From: CAXKXX01 sp964059975
Lineage (GTDB): Bacteria; Pseudomonadota; Gammaproteobacteria; Enterobacterales; Enterobacteriaceae
Assembly (NCBI GenBank): GCA_964059975.1
Contig: CAXKXX010000001.1
Location: 171,796-235,795 of the forward strand
DNA length: 64,000 bases
Direction of reading: 5' to 3'
The notes under the pieces were generated by a model. That model was not told the DNA's origin. It made no database searches and was given only the letters and a program-made list of their open reading frames with translations. This document shows positions 53,055 through 62,405 of this stretch, one piece after another (position 1 is the first letter of the stretch; the number at the start of each line of letters is the position of its first letter). The position numbers and the translations under genes were made by a program.

Positions 53055-53102
53055 CAGTAAAATTATTCATGTATAAAATTTATATTTTATTTAATTTTAC
53101 TG
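53055..53102. repeat. Compound AT-rich hairpin
   Basis: CAGTAAAATTA (53055-53065) pairs exactly with TAATTTTACTG (53092-53102), and the loop contains a second stem, ATAAAAT with ATTTTAT. No function is apparent. Confidence 0.5.
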
Positions 53103-54220
53103 ATAAACCCAATTAATTTAATACCTTATCTTAAATATTAATATTCGGTTTTTATGTCATCTATGTAATTTATACTTAAAGTGATTAGACTTTTTTTATA
53201 TATTTTAATTTTATGAGCTTATTTAATGATCTTCAAGTCTAGTTTGATAACTATACGAGAAAATATTTAATATATAATGAATCGTATAGCAATTTTATTT
53301 TGAAACTATATTTATTTTTATATACATTCAGATATGTTTTTGAATGAAATGAGTTTTCTGTACTATCTTTATATAGACCTGATATTTTGACTGAATACTT
53401 AATAATTTTTTAGATACAACCTAGATAATAATAAAAAAGACAAAAATTTTTGGTACATGTTTATAAAAAAGATCTGCTTTATAGAATATATATAAATAAA
53501 AATAGAAATTAATAATTCATGAATTGTATTAGCGATTGCTAGATAATTTTTATAAAAAATGTATGAATATGATAAAAAAGCAAAAGTAGGGGGGGAGATA
53601 GAATAATCTGTTTTCAATTTTATTGAACTTATTAGGTATATAAAGTTATTTTCTATTTTTTATAAACAAGCACTCATTGATATTAGTCTAGCTACAAAAA
53701 TAGTATGGTTATCAGAAAATATATTATTTTTCTATGCATTATAGTTTGATACCTAAGTATGAATTTTCGACTTTATGATTCAATAAAATCCTCATAAAAT
53801 ATACTGGTGATAGTGAGCTATAAAATATTTTTAGTACAATATTGGTAATCAGATAATGATGTGAGTCTTAGAATTCTATATTAAACGTGTAATCGATAAA
53901 AAATTTTTAAATATAATATAGAAATCGAAAAACGGATTTAGTCAGTATGCCGCTAAATCTTGATATTAAAAATAATAGTAAGGCTTATGAGTAGATCTGA
54001 AAATAGGAAATTAAAATTATATTAGTATTATATTTTAACTAAACTTAATACATCGCAGAAAATACGTCTATTGAGTTACGAATAGTATAACGATTAGGTC
54101 CTATGATATCTTTTCAGTCATATTGGGGTATTCTTAATTAAGAAAGTTATAAAATACTAGCACGTATTAGTGAATGGAGAGCAATATAATAGATAAATAT
54201 AGAGGGTAATTTAAAATTAA

Positions 54221-54226
54221 AAGGAG
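54221..54226 (+). promoter_or_regulatory. Ribosome binding site of emtA
   Basis: A strong AAGGAG lies 11 bases before the GTG at 54238. It supports this start although the spacing is somewhat long. Confidence 0.5.
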
Positions 54227-54237
54227 TAGTAGATTCT

Positions 54238-54903
54238 GTGAAAAAAAAAGACTGGATCACAGCAATTCTGTTTTTATCTGGATGCGCTGAAGAACAAAAA
54301 CCGGTGGACGCTATATTCAGCAAGAATATGATGTGGAATAATAATGAGATAGAGGCTTCTGAGGACGTTTTAGGAGGTGGGAAGTCGGCCATCCAGGTAG
54401 CTTACTCTAGTCATATTCGTCAGGCTGCTCGATGCTATAATGTCGATGAAGTACTAATTAGAGCTATTATTCAAGTGGAATCTGGGTTTAATCCGAACGC
54501 AGTCAGCGCCTCAAATGCAGTGGGATTAATGCAAGTTAAGCCTGCCTCTGCAGGGCGTGACGTCTATCGCTTTAGAGGTATTTCTGGACAGCCAAGTTTA
54601 AATGAATTGAGGAATCCAGCAGTGAATATTGATCTTGGGACGGCTTATATCAATATTATCCAAAACCAACAGCTTTGCGGCATTAAAAATCCAAAGACTT
54701 TACGTTATGCTACTATTGTAGCATATGTTAATGGGGCAGGAGCTATGTTGCGTATTTTTGCATTAGATAAAAGTATTGCAGTTGGTCGCATTAATCAGAT
54801 GACTCCAGATGAATTTTATTGGTATATTCAGAAGAGACACCCAGCTCCTCAAGCTCCGCGCTATTTATCCAAGGTAATTGCTGTTTATAAGTCAATGCTA
54901 TAG
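54238..54903 (+). CDS. emtA: Membrane-bound endo-type lytic transglycosylase
   Basis: Outer-membrane lipoprotein that cleaves inside murein strands. It starts at GTG with a short KKK segment, a hydrophobic stretch and the lipobox LSGC (Cys16). A low-complexity linker follows to about residue 55. The Slt-type lysozyme-like domain has the catalytic Glu81 in IIQVESGFNP, GLMQV (96-100) and YVNGAGAMLR. HPAPQAPRYL near the end is typical of EmtA (MltE) rather than MltC, although PASAGRDVYRF is shared with both. The length is 221 residues against 203 in E. coli EmtA. It stands alone in gene-free DNA; its E. coli neighbour ldcA is absent. Confidence 0.82.
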   Translation: MKKKDWITAILFLSGCAEEQKPVDAIFSKNMMWNNNEIEASEDVLGGGKSAIQVAYSSHIRQAARCYNVDEVLIRAIIQVESGFNPNAVSASNAVGLMQVKPASAGRDVYRFRGISGQPSLNELRNPAVNIDLGTAYINIIQNQQLCGIKNPKTLRYATIVAYVNGAGAMLRIFALDKSIAVGRINQMTPDEFYWYIQKRHPAPQAPRYLSKVIAVYKSML

Positions 54904-54964
54904 ATGTATTAAATTTTAGAATAGATTTTTTTGGTCCTAATTTTAATGTGTAGTCTGTCTAAAA

Positions 54965-55008
54965 ATTATTTTACTAAGTCTTATCTATTATTTTACTAGG
55001 TCTTATCT
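54965..55008. repeat. Tandem duplication, 2 x 22 bp
   Basis: A 22-base unit (beginning ATTATTTTACTAAGTC) is repeated at once with one A-to-G difference, just after emtA. Confidence 0.9.
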
Positions 55009-55163
55009 AATTGTTTTGTATGCTTAACTACCGAGTATGGCGAAGACATTCTAAGATAGAAAATCAGGATAAGCTATTTCTATGAGCATTATATATTGAG
55101 TTTTTAACCATACTTATATGCTTAGGTATTTAGTAAAGTACTAAATAGATTTATGTATCTAAA

Positions 55164-55208
55164 TACGAGGGGCCCACCATGCTCATCGAGCATGGTGGGC
55201 CCCTCGTA
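55164..55208. terminator. 21-bp perfect GC-rich palindrome between emtA and cysA
   Basis: Left arm 55164-55184 and right arm 55188-55208 are exact reverse complements around ATC; the arms contain GAGGGGCCCACCATGCTC. No T run follows on either strand. Placed between two convergent genes, it may be a bidirectional terminator or another kind of DNA element. Confidence 0.6.
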
Positions 55209-55412
55209 ATCGTCATCAGTTATACTGGTAGTTTCAAGTATTTTACTCTTTTTTATTTATAAAAAAAGTGTTACTTACTCCTGAGATAGAATTACTGTCT
55301 ACTTGAAAGAGAGGTTTCACCATACTTTCTATTTTGAAAGTTTCTTTGGTTCTGTCCGGTGTTTGTCTAAAAATAAATTATTTTTATAATAAAATATCTT
55401 TTGAGCTCACAG

Positions 55413-56516
55413 CTAAGACTGCCTTGTGCTTTTAGATAATTCAACGGATTGTAGTTGTATGTCGCCTGAATAGAGCCGAGCATTTAGGCCTCCAATATAA
55501 TAGCGGCTTCCACGCTTAGGGGCCGCCCCTCCACTAGATTCTTTTAAGACGATGTTAAGTGTTCCTTGATGCCATTCAATCGGTTGCACGATTAGCTGCC
55601 AAAAATGTCCTCGTGGACTGGCCTCCAGTACCTGTACCGGCAATGGGCAATTCTCAGTACTCTCGCTAGCCACTTCCATTTCCCAAGGTCGCAAGAACAA
55701 GTCAACGGCGCCTTGATGCGCAGGCTTATGCGGTAGCTGCCATTGATGCGTACCAACGAGTAACTGTGAGCCTTTAATTTCACCCTTAAATTGATTTACT
55801 TCTCCGAGAAATTCTAATACAAAGCGACTAGAAGGAGTTCGCATAACTGTCTCTGGGGCACCAACCTGTTCAATATTACCCTGGCTCATGACTACGATGC
55901 GGTCAGCTACTTCCATCGCTTCTTCTTGATCGTGAGTCACAAACACACTGGTGAATTTTAATTCCTCGTGCAGCTGACGTAACCAGCGGCGAAGTTCTTT
56001 GCGTACTTGCGCATCGAGTGCTCCGAAGGGCTCATCGAGTAGTAGTATCTGTGGTTCTACGGCCAAGGCCCGGGCTAATGCAACACGCTGTTTTTGGCCG
56101 CCAGATAACTGCGATGGATAGCGGTTAATCAGATGGTGCAGCTGAACCATCTCCAGTAATTGCGTGACTTTCTGTTTTATCGCACCTGTTTTCTGACGTT
56201 TACGATGTGGTAAGACACTGAGACCGAAAGCGATGTTATCGAATACTGTCATGTGGCGGAAGAGGGCATAGTTTTGAAATACGAATCCTACGCGGCGCTC
56301 ACGTGCGTGCATGTAGCTAACGTCGGTACCGTGGAATCCTAGCTTACCATTGCTTTGTCTTTCTAGTCCGGCAATGATACGCAGTAGCGTGGTTTTACCC
56401 GAACCCGATGGACCTAGCAGGGCCATCATCTCGCCGGAGTGAATATCAAGGGATATATCATTCAATATTTTAACGTTCCCAAAGGACTTGTGAATACCGT
56501 TAATTTCAATGCTCAT
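55413..56516 (-). CDS. cysA: Sulfate/thiosulfate importer ATPase CysA
   Basis: ATP-binding subunit of the CysPTWA importer. Walker A GPSGSGKT lies at residues 35-42, the ABC signature LSGGQKQR near 135, Walker B LLLDEP near 157 and the switch histidine in VTHDQEEAMEVADR. A C-terminal TOBE-like regulatory domain covers about residues 240-360. The length is 367 residues against 365 in E. coli. The start overlaps the end of cysW by 11 bases. Last gene of the operon; no cysM follows. Confidence 0.96.
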   Translation of the reverse strand: MSIEINGIHKSFGNVKILNDISLDIHSGEMMALLGPSGSGKTTLLRIIAGLERQSNGKLGFHGTDVSYMHARERRVGFVFQNYALFRHMTVFDNIAFGLSVLPHRKRQKTGAIKQKVTQLLEMVQLHHLINRYPSQLSGGQKQRVALARALAVEPQILLLDEPFGALDAQVRKELRRWLRQLHEELKFTSVFVTHDQEEAMEVADRIVVMSQGNIEQVGAPETVMRTPSSRFVLEFLGEVNQFKGEIKGSQLLVGTHQWQLPHKPAHQGAVDLFLRPWEMEVASESTENCPLPVQVLEASPRGHFWQLIVQPIEWHQGTLNIVLKESSGGAAPKRGSRYYIGGLNARLYSGDIQLQSVELSKSTRQS

Positions 56517-57384
56517 GCTTTTTTTCTCCCTCGAATCGAGCTTTTTGGTGTTCTATTCGCCATTGTAAAGCGCTCTTCAAAAAGAGGGTCACGATTGCCA
56601 TTAAGGTCAGCAAAGCGGCGGCAGTAAAAGAACCCACTGCATTATAATCTTGCTGTAGAAGTTCGACCTGTAGTGGCAGGCTATAAGTTTCACCGCGAAT
56701 TGAACCGGATACTACCGAGACTGCACCAAACTCACCAATAGCACGCGCATTAGTAAGCACGACACCATACAGCAGTGCCCACCGAATATTGGGCAGCGTA
56801 ACGCGCCAGAACATTTGCCAGCCAGATGCGCCTAACATTATGGCTGCCTCGTCCTCCTGGCTTCCTTGCCCTAGCATGATCGGGATTAGCTCACGTACTA
56901 TAAATGGACAAGTGATAAAGATCGTTACCAGTACCATTCCTGGCCATGAGAACATAATTTGAATACTATGCGTATCTAACCAGAGACCCACTGGGCCGCT
57001 GCTACCGTAAAAAAGCAGATAAATTAATCCTGCTACTACTGGAGACACAGCTAACGGAATATCGATTAGAGTAAGGAGCAGCTGACGCCCTGGAAATGAA
57101 AATCGAGCGATTAGCCATGCGAGCAGTGTACCAAAGACTAGATTGCATGGCACAGTGATTAGTGCGATAGCTACCGTCAAAAAAATAGCATGTAACATCT
57201 CTCTATCAATTAAGTTGTCCCACACTACGCCGATACCTTTAGAAAGAGCTTCGGTAAAAATTGAAATCATGGGTGCTACTAGCAGTAGCGATGAGAATAT
57301 CATACCGATGATGATTAGAGACCATTTTGCCCAGTTAATTCTGTGATGTTCGGCAGTATTAGAAGAGGAAGTAGTATTAGCCAC
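56506..57384 (-). CDS. cysW: Sulfate/thiosulfate importer permease CysW
   Basis: One of the two membrane permeases of the importer. About six transmembrane helices are evident, with the EAA loop EDEAAIMLGASGWQMFWRVTLPNIRWALLYG that docks on CysA. I prefer the GTG at 57384, which gives 292 residues (E. coli 291), an 8-base overlap with cysT and a strong GGGGGAA ribosome site about five bases upstream. The TTG at 57408 would add eight residues and has no ribosome site as good. Confidence 0.94.
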   Translation of the reverse strand: MANTTSSSNTAEHHRINWAKWSLIIIGMIFSSLLLVAPMISIFTEALSKGIGVVWDNLIDREMLHAIFLTVAIALITVPCNLVFGTLLAWLIARFSFPGRQLLLTLIDIPLAVSPVVAGLIYLLFYGSSGPVGLWLDTHSIQIMFSWPGMVLVTIFITCPFIVRELIPIMLGQGSQEDEAAIMLGASGWQMFWRVTLPNIRWALLYGVVLTNARAIGEFGAVSVVSGSIRGETYSLPLQVELLQQDYNAVGSFTAAALLTLMAIVTLFLKSALQWRIEHQKARFEGEKKHEH

Positions 57385-58216
57385 TAGTTCCCCCGATGCG
57401 TTGACCAAAACGGCTTTGTAAAACGTTAATGCTAAATAGCAGCAAAAGCGATACTGCCAGGATTACTGAAGCGATAGCACTGGCTGCAGGGTAGTCAAAT
57501 TCTTGTAGTCGAACAAAAATCATCAAAGACGCTACTTCTGTCTTCCATGCAATATTTCCGGAAATAAAAATCACTGCGCCAAACTCGCCCAGGCTACGAG
57601 TGAAAGAGATAGATGTTCCGGCTAGTAATGCCGGCGCCATTTCTGGGAGTACCACTCGGCGGAAGCTTTGCCATCGAGTAGCTCCTAAAGTTTCTGCTGC
57701 TTCCTCGTATTCTGCTCCAAGTTCTTCTAGAATTGGCTGAACAGTGCGTACTACGAATGGCAGGCTTGTAAATGCCATCGCTACTGCAATACCTAACCAG
57801 GTTAGGTTAACTTTAATGCCAAAATGCGCAAGCCACTGGCCGTACCATCCTGAAGTAGAGAATAGCGTTGCTAGTGTCAGTCCGGCTACAGCCGTTGGTA
57901 GAGCAAATGGAAGATCGATGAGCCCATCTAGTAGTGCGCGACCGGTAAAGCGATAGCGAGTAAGTATCCAGGCCATAAGCATACCAAAAAGAGCGTTAAA
58001 TAGACTAGCCGCCCCTGCTGCGAGCAGGGTCACTTCATACGCTGCCACCACTTGGGGATTTGAGATAACCGCCCAATACTGCGCTAAACTCATCTGCGCT
58101 AGCTGCATCACTAGCGCACTGAGCGGCAGTAATAAGATTAAGCAGGTGTAGAGTAGGCTGCTTCCTAGGCTTAGACCAAATCCAGGAAGAACCTGTTTTC
58201 CCAACCAAGATAACAT
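57377..58216 (-). CDS. cysT: Sulfate/thiosulfate importer permease CysT
   Basis: Partner permease of CysW (also called CysU). The 279 residues compare with 277 in E. coli. Hydrophobic helices, the EAA loop EYEEAAETLGATRWQSFRRVVLPEMAPALLAG and the conserved LPFALPTAVAGLTLATLFS are intact. The ATG directly abuts the cysP stop, so its ribosome site lies in the cysP end. Confidence 0.96.
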   Translation of the reverse strand: MLSWLGKQVLPGFGLSLGSSLLYTCLILLLPLSALVMQLAQMSLAQYWAVISNPQVVAAYEVTLLAAGAASLFNALFGMLMAWILTRYRFTGRALLDGLIDLPFALPTAVAGLTLATLFSTSGWYGQWLAHFGIKVNLTWLGIAVAMAFTSLPFVVRTVQPILEELGAEYEEAAETLGATRWQSFRRVVLPEMAPALLAGTSISFTRSLGEFGAVIFISGNIAWKTEVASLMIFVRLQEFDYPAASAIASVILAVSLLLLFSINVLQSRFGQRIGGTSG

Positions 58217-59239
58217 TTACTTATGCCCTGCCGCTAATAACTTATCTAGCTCGCCACCGCTGGAAAAGTGTGTTTTCATTACTTGAGGCCAATTTCCAAA
58301 TACATTCTCTACTCTCAGTAACCGTGTCTCAGGGAATTGTGTCTTCACCGCCGTCATTATCTCTGGATCATAGACTCGATAATAGAAGCGAGTAATGACT
58401 TTCTGTGCCACTGGGCTATAAAGGTAATTCAGGTAGTCTTTAGCAACTTGTGTGCTACCATTTTTTTCGATATTTTTATCTATCCAGGATACAGGAAATT
58501 CCGCTAAGATATTGATCGGCGGTATTATCACGTCATATTTGTCTGCGCCATAATGTTGGCGAATATTATTCACTTCTGATTCGAAGCTAATTAGTACATC
58601 ACCGAGTCCACGATCAACGAAGGTAGTAGTTGCGCCGCGACCTCCTGTATCGAATACCACGACATTTTTTAGAAGTTGTGTCATGAAGCTGCGAGTCTTA
58701 GTTTCGTCCCCACGATTAGTTTGGGCGTTGGCGCTCCAGGCAGCTAGATAAGTATAGCGGCCATTACCAGAAGTTTTTGGATTTGGGAAAACGATCTTCA
58801 CATCATCGCGCACTAGATCATGCCAAGTAAGAATGTTTTTTGGGTTACCTTTATGCACCAAGAATGCCATAGTGGAGTAGAATGGTGAGCTGTTGTTAGG
58901 TAATCGAGATTGCCATGTGGCCGGGATTAATTGACCACGATCGTGTAAGATCTGCACGTCAGTCACTTGATTATAGGTTACGACGTCAGCTCGCAGACCT
59001 TGTAGAATGGCCAGCGCCTGCTTAGAAGATCCTGCATGAGATTGCTTAATAATCAGTTTGTCGTATGGATGCTCGTGGTTCCATTTCTTTTCAAATCCAC
59101 TGTTTAATGCGCTAAACAATTCTCGGGATATATCATAGGAGCTGTTTAGTAATTCTGCTGCTGATACAGCAGCGCTGGCTAGCAATACAGCGGCTATCCA
59201 GCCATTAAGCACGATATTTTTTACCGTAGTTTGTTTCAT
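58217..59239 (-). CDS. cysP: Periplasmic thiosulfate/sulfate-binding protein CysP
   Basis: Delivers thiosulfate or sulfate to CysTWA. A signal peptide spans about residues 1-28 (hydrophobic core WIAAVLLASAAVSA, then ELLNSSYD of the mature protein). The ligand-site stretches KQSHAGSSKQALAI, NPKTSGNGRYTYLAAW, DTGGRGATTTF and LISFESEVNN match CysP closely. It matches CysP rather than Sbp over its whole length, 340 residues against 338. First gene of the operon. AAGG precedes the ATG. In E. coli CysB activates this promoter; cysB is present in this window, though I could not place its site. Confidence 0.97.
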   Translation of the reverse strand: MKQTTVKNIVLNGWIAAVLLASAAVSAAELLNSSYDISRELFSALNSGFEKKWNHEHPYDKLIIKQSHAGSSKQALAILQGLRADVVTYNQVTDVQILHDRGQLIPATWQSRLPNNSSPFYSTMAFLVHKGNPKNILTWHDLVRDDVKIVFPNPKTSGNGRYTYLAAWSANAQTNRGDETKTRSFMTQLLKNVVVFDTGGRGATTTFVDRGLGDVLISFESEVNNIRQHYGADKYDVIIPPINILAEFPVSWIDKNIEKNGSTQVAKDYLNYLYSPVAQKVITRFYYRVYDPEIMTAVKTQFPETRLLRVENVFGNWPQVMKTHFSSGGELDKLLAAGHK

Positions 59240-59507
59240 TGTGTACCTTAACTTGCTGAATTAATTTATCCCAGGTTATGACGGATCAGTGTATTTATAA
59301 CTTGTTGAAGAGATATAACGCTTTTATATACCGTTTCGTGCTTTTCAATCATAAAATAATATAAATCAGCTCAGAAGGCTGGTTTTGGATATCATGCCCC
59401 AGAAGACAGTGCTGCTGTTTCTTAAGCTCAAACAGAGACGGTTTTGTGTCCGGTATTATTAAGTGCATGTTAAGATTGGGATAGAGCAAGTAAGATATTA
59501 TGCAATG

Positions 59508-59552
59508 GAGCAGCTCAGATGTCAGATGATTTTTCTGATATCTGAGCTGCTC
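59508..59552. repeat. 19-bp inverted repeat with one wobble
   Basis: Arms 59508-59526 and 59534-59552 match except for one G-T pair; the loop is 7 bases. On the plus strand it is followed by TTCATGTTTTT, a weak T tract. It lies 270 bases upstream of cysP, with no gene nearby on the plus strand. Confidence 0.75.
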
Positions 59553-60671
59553 TTCATGTTTTTCGTTATAAGAAGTTTGCTTTCGTATTTGCCTATTTTT
59601 AATAGAAAACTATATGTGACATAGTAGTCTAATTCTACGTGCATTAAATTGCTAATATTTTCGTCAGTAGCCAACTTATAACCACAATGGGTGCCCGATA
59701 GACATGTATTACTAAATGGTAGCCCGCGGAGACTTCTCAAGTGAGGCACCAAAATAATAATCGCTAGTCTTATCCATTAAGTTAAGTACTAACCATCAGG
59801 TGCATTCTTATTTATGAGCAGACATTGATGGTAGTCAATAAGATTATTCATTATAGATCATGCGACTCTTCTAATCGGATACTTAATGTCCCACCGTAGA
59901 ACTTTACAATATTTACAGTAGGTGCAGTTCTGAGACTTGTGATATTTGCACTTTGCTTCTTAGGTGCTTTATAAAGCTCTCTGAAAGAGATTCTCCACAT
60001 AATATTCCGAGAATAATTCGTTCAGATCCAGATAAAATTTTAATGGGAGTAGCGGCTTTAGTGGTACGCTAGCAAATTTGTGCTATTTCTATACTTTTTA
60101 ATATTAATGTTACAAACAGTTAAGATAGGATTTCTAGTTTAGCTCGATGTTCTAAGTTACAAATCTAAACTTGTAGCCCACGTAAGCATCTCTATCCTGC
60201 ATCTAAAAAACGTTAACACTAATGTTAATTACAATCAGCTTGGATGTTTATCTAATTGTGCATGCGTGACACATTTTTGAAATCAGTTCATCGATGCTTC
60301 GATAATTCTGTTCTAAATTAATTATCACATGCAGATTAGCGAGATCGCGATAGTAGATGCTGTGCTCGTGGACTCACCACTATACTTATAACTCATATGC
60401 TTAAGATGTGACTGACTTGTACTCTAATAAAGTTTCAGAATGTTGCGTAGATTTAATAGCTATTTTCGGAGCGCCCTATAGAGACAGAAGATCTTGTTAC
60501 CTATTCGGGTGCATAATTTTCAAAAATTTTATTTGTAAGGATTCAGAAATCTTATCAGTATACTCCGATATTAATTATTGTCTCCGAAGTACGAAGAAGT
60601 AAAAATAGTTGCTGCAGTATTAGTATACTACGATATTAAAACTAGTCTAGTAGTAGACTACTACGATTAAA

Positions 60672-60687
60672 TCGGAATATATTCCGA
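60672..60687. repeat. 16-bp perfect palindrome
   Basis: TCGGAATATATTCCGA is an uninterrupted palindrome of operator size, but it has no gene near it. Confidence 0.45.
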
Positions 60688-61034
60688 AATAGTTGCGCTA
60701 GTCTGTAAACACGGATCCGTCTCTTTTTTGAAAAAAGACAATGTGGGATCTCAGTTGGAAGTATAATAATATTAGCTGGAGCGGAGCGCGGGCGTAAGAC
60801 TGCGCTCCGGAAGTGCATAGATAGCATTCAGAAAGCTAGGGGCGGGTGCGAACTAACGCTAAAAAAGTAAATAAAATATAACGATTGCATCAAGGAATAT
60901 AACAACAGTATATTTTATGCTTCAAGCTCTTCTTGAGTCAACTTCTATGAGTGCTCTGAGACTAGTACATGCATTCTCGATAAGATAAAATCTTTTATGA
61001 TAAAATTACAGGACAGTATTTAGACCTCATTATT

Positions 61035-61090
61035 TTGTATAGATTAGCATGCTTATTTAAGCTTGTATAGATTAGCATGCTTATTTAAGC
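61035..61090. repeat. Tandem duplication, 2 x 28 bp, perfect
   Basis: A 28-base unit (61035-61062, starting TTGTATAGATTAGCATG) is repeated exactly at 61063-61090. The lack of any mismatch suggests a recent event. Confidence 0.95.
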
Positions 61091-61480
61091 AAAGACTCAT
61101 GGACGTATTAAGGAGGCGAATCGGGGCAAGCCCGTATAATGAGAACCTTCTGAGCCACTTGAATAAATAAGGCTAAATTTTCCCGTGTATTTCATATCGT
61201 ATCACCTTCATTTTCCGCCGAGCATCTATTGTCGCAGAACAGCTCGGAGCGTAATTACTTTGATGGTTCCCCTCCAGAATTTTATTTGAGACTACTCTTC
61301 GGATTTAAAGATGGGGGCTTTAAAATACATAGGAGTACTACTTATGCCGAGGCTATGTGTCCTATTTGATAATGATTTCTGCGATAAATATAAGAAAAAA
61401 TTCGACGATTACGCTTTTATTAAATATCGCAATGAGGCGCGTAGCATCGGCAGTGAATTTTATGACCAGCTAAATTTTTC

Positions 61481-61527
61481 AGTCAAGACGCCTTCTTCTC
61501 TAAAATAGAGAAGAAGGCGTCTTGACT
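61481..61527. repeat. 22-bp perfect inverted repeat, AAA loop
   Basis: Left arm 61481-61502 and right arm 61506-61527 are exact reverse complements; the arms contain GACGCCTTCTTCTC. No T run follows; a second hairpin begins at once. Confidence 0.85.
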
Positions 61528-61552
61528 TCGCTTTCCTAGTCCAGGAAAGCGA
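61528..61552. repeat. 10-bp hairpin adjoining the 22-bp palindrome
   Basis: TCGCTTTCCT (61528-61537) pairs with AGGAAAGCGA (61543-61552) over AGTCC. It touches the preceding hairpin, giving a double stem-loop. Confidence 0.7.
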
Positions 61553-62343
61553 AAAGATTCAGTTGGGTAGAGGGTAAATATCGGTTGCGGCTATATTAAT
61601 ATGGTAGTTAGGTGGATCTCAACCTGGTTCTGTATCACAGTGCACCACTTACGTGACACCCTAGAGACCGAAAGTACTCAATCAATTCTCATCTTGGTAC
61701 TAATATAGAACGCCGGGATTACTGCTACTAATTAAAAGATAATAGGTACCTAAGATTTTATTCAAATTTTAGATATTTAGAATTTAGAATAGAGAGATAC
61801 GCTAGATCATGAGGATAAGCACCGATGCTTTGACTTACATGGAATCTTGTGCTTATTTTAGTAGGCGTCTTTTTGTGATACTAATAGTTATATTTAATGT
61901 ATTGATTTTATATTTTTAATAAGCCGCATCCTCAGAGGTTAGATTCTGATGCACTATAAAAATTGCTGCATGGGTGTGCCTCGCATAATTACGCGCTCCC
62001 TCTTTGGCAGATAAAGCATGGTGCTATAGCTTTAGTAGATAAAGTATAATGCTTTAGTCATTTTTACTACTTTGATATAGAATTAAGGTTCCCTAATGAT
62101 ATTTCCAAAACGCATAAAATATAAAAATTTACTCTTACTAACGGTCCTAGTTTATAGAACCACTCTAATAGGCTAAAATATATACGGATTGGAGATTTCA
62201 TCAGACAGATCGAAAAGGTGTGGCCCGATCTAGCGGGTATCATCTAATCAGCGCGGCTATTTAAAATAAAAATAATACTAAAGAATTAAAATAAACTTAT
62301 ATATTTTCATAAGTTCTGATATTAAAGTTAAACGGACCTGCAT

Positions 62344-62405
62344 TAAGATTAGTGCCCCCATATAGCGGGGCACTAATCACGGGGGCGCTAATCTTAGGCT
62401 AAGAT
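62344..62405. repeat. Hairpin element with two competing right arms
   Basis: The left arm 62344-62359 can pair with 62381-62396 over 16 bp (one wobble). Its inner part 62347-62358 pairs with 62367-62378 over 12 bp perfectly. The two folds exclude each other. ATCTTAG/CTAAGAT (62391-62405) forms a third stem. No T run or gene adjoins it. Confidence 0.75.

Larger units (their letters stand above)
51684..54237. other. 2.6 kb very AT-rich gene-free stretch
   Basis: Almost the whole stretch is extremely AT-rich. Frames such as 52629-52883 are long only because A/T-rich codons avoid stops, and their translations are runs of Phe, Ile, Asn and Lys. It contains a 13-bp hairpin (52002-52030), a compound hairpin (53055-53102) and a 14-bp tandem duplication (52958-52985). 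The promoters of glyQ and emtA must lie at its ends, but cannot be told from background. Confidence 0.7.
54904..55412. other. Convergent spacer between emtA and cysA
   Basis: No gene. It holds a 22-bp imperfect tandem duplication (54965-55008) and a strong palindrome (55164-55208) roughly midway between the convergent gene ends. cysM, which follows cysA in E. coli, is not present. Confidence 0.65.

Noticed and set aside
57385..57408. TTG start for cysW at 57408
   Set aside because: The GTG at 57384 has a strong ribosome site and gives the usual length.
61311..61508. 65-codon frame ending inside the 22-bp palindrome
   Set aside because: Not recognised as any family, and its stop falls in the loop of an inverted repeat; insufficient to call a gene.
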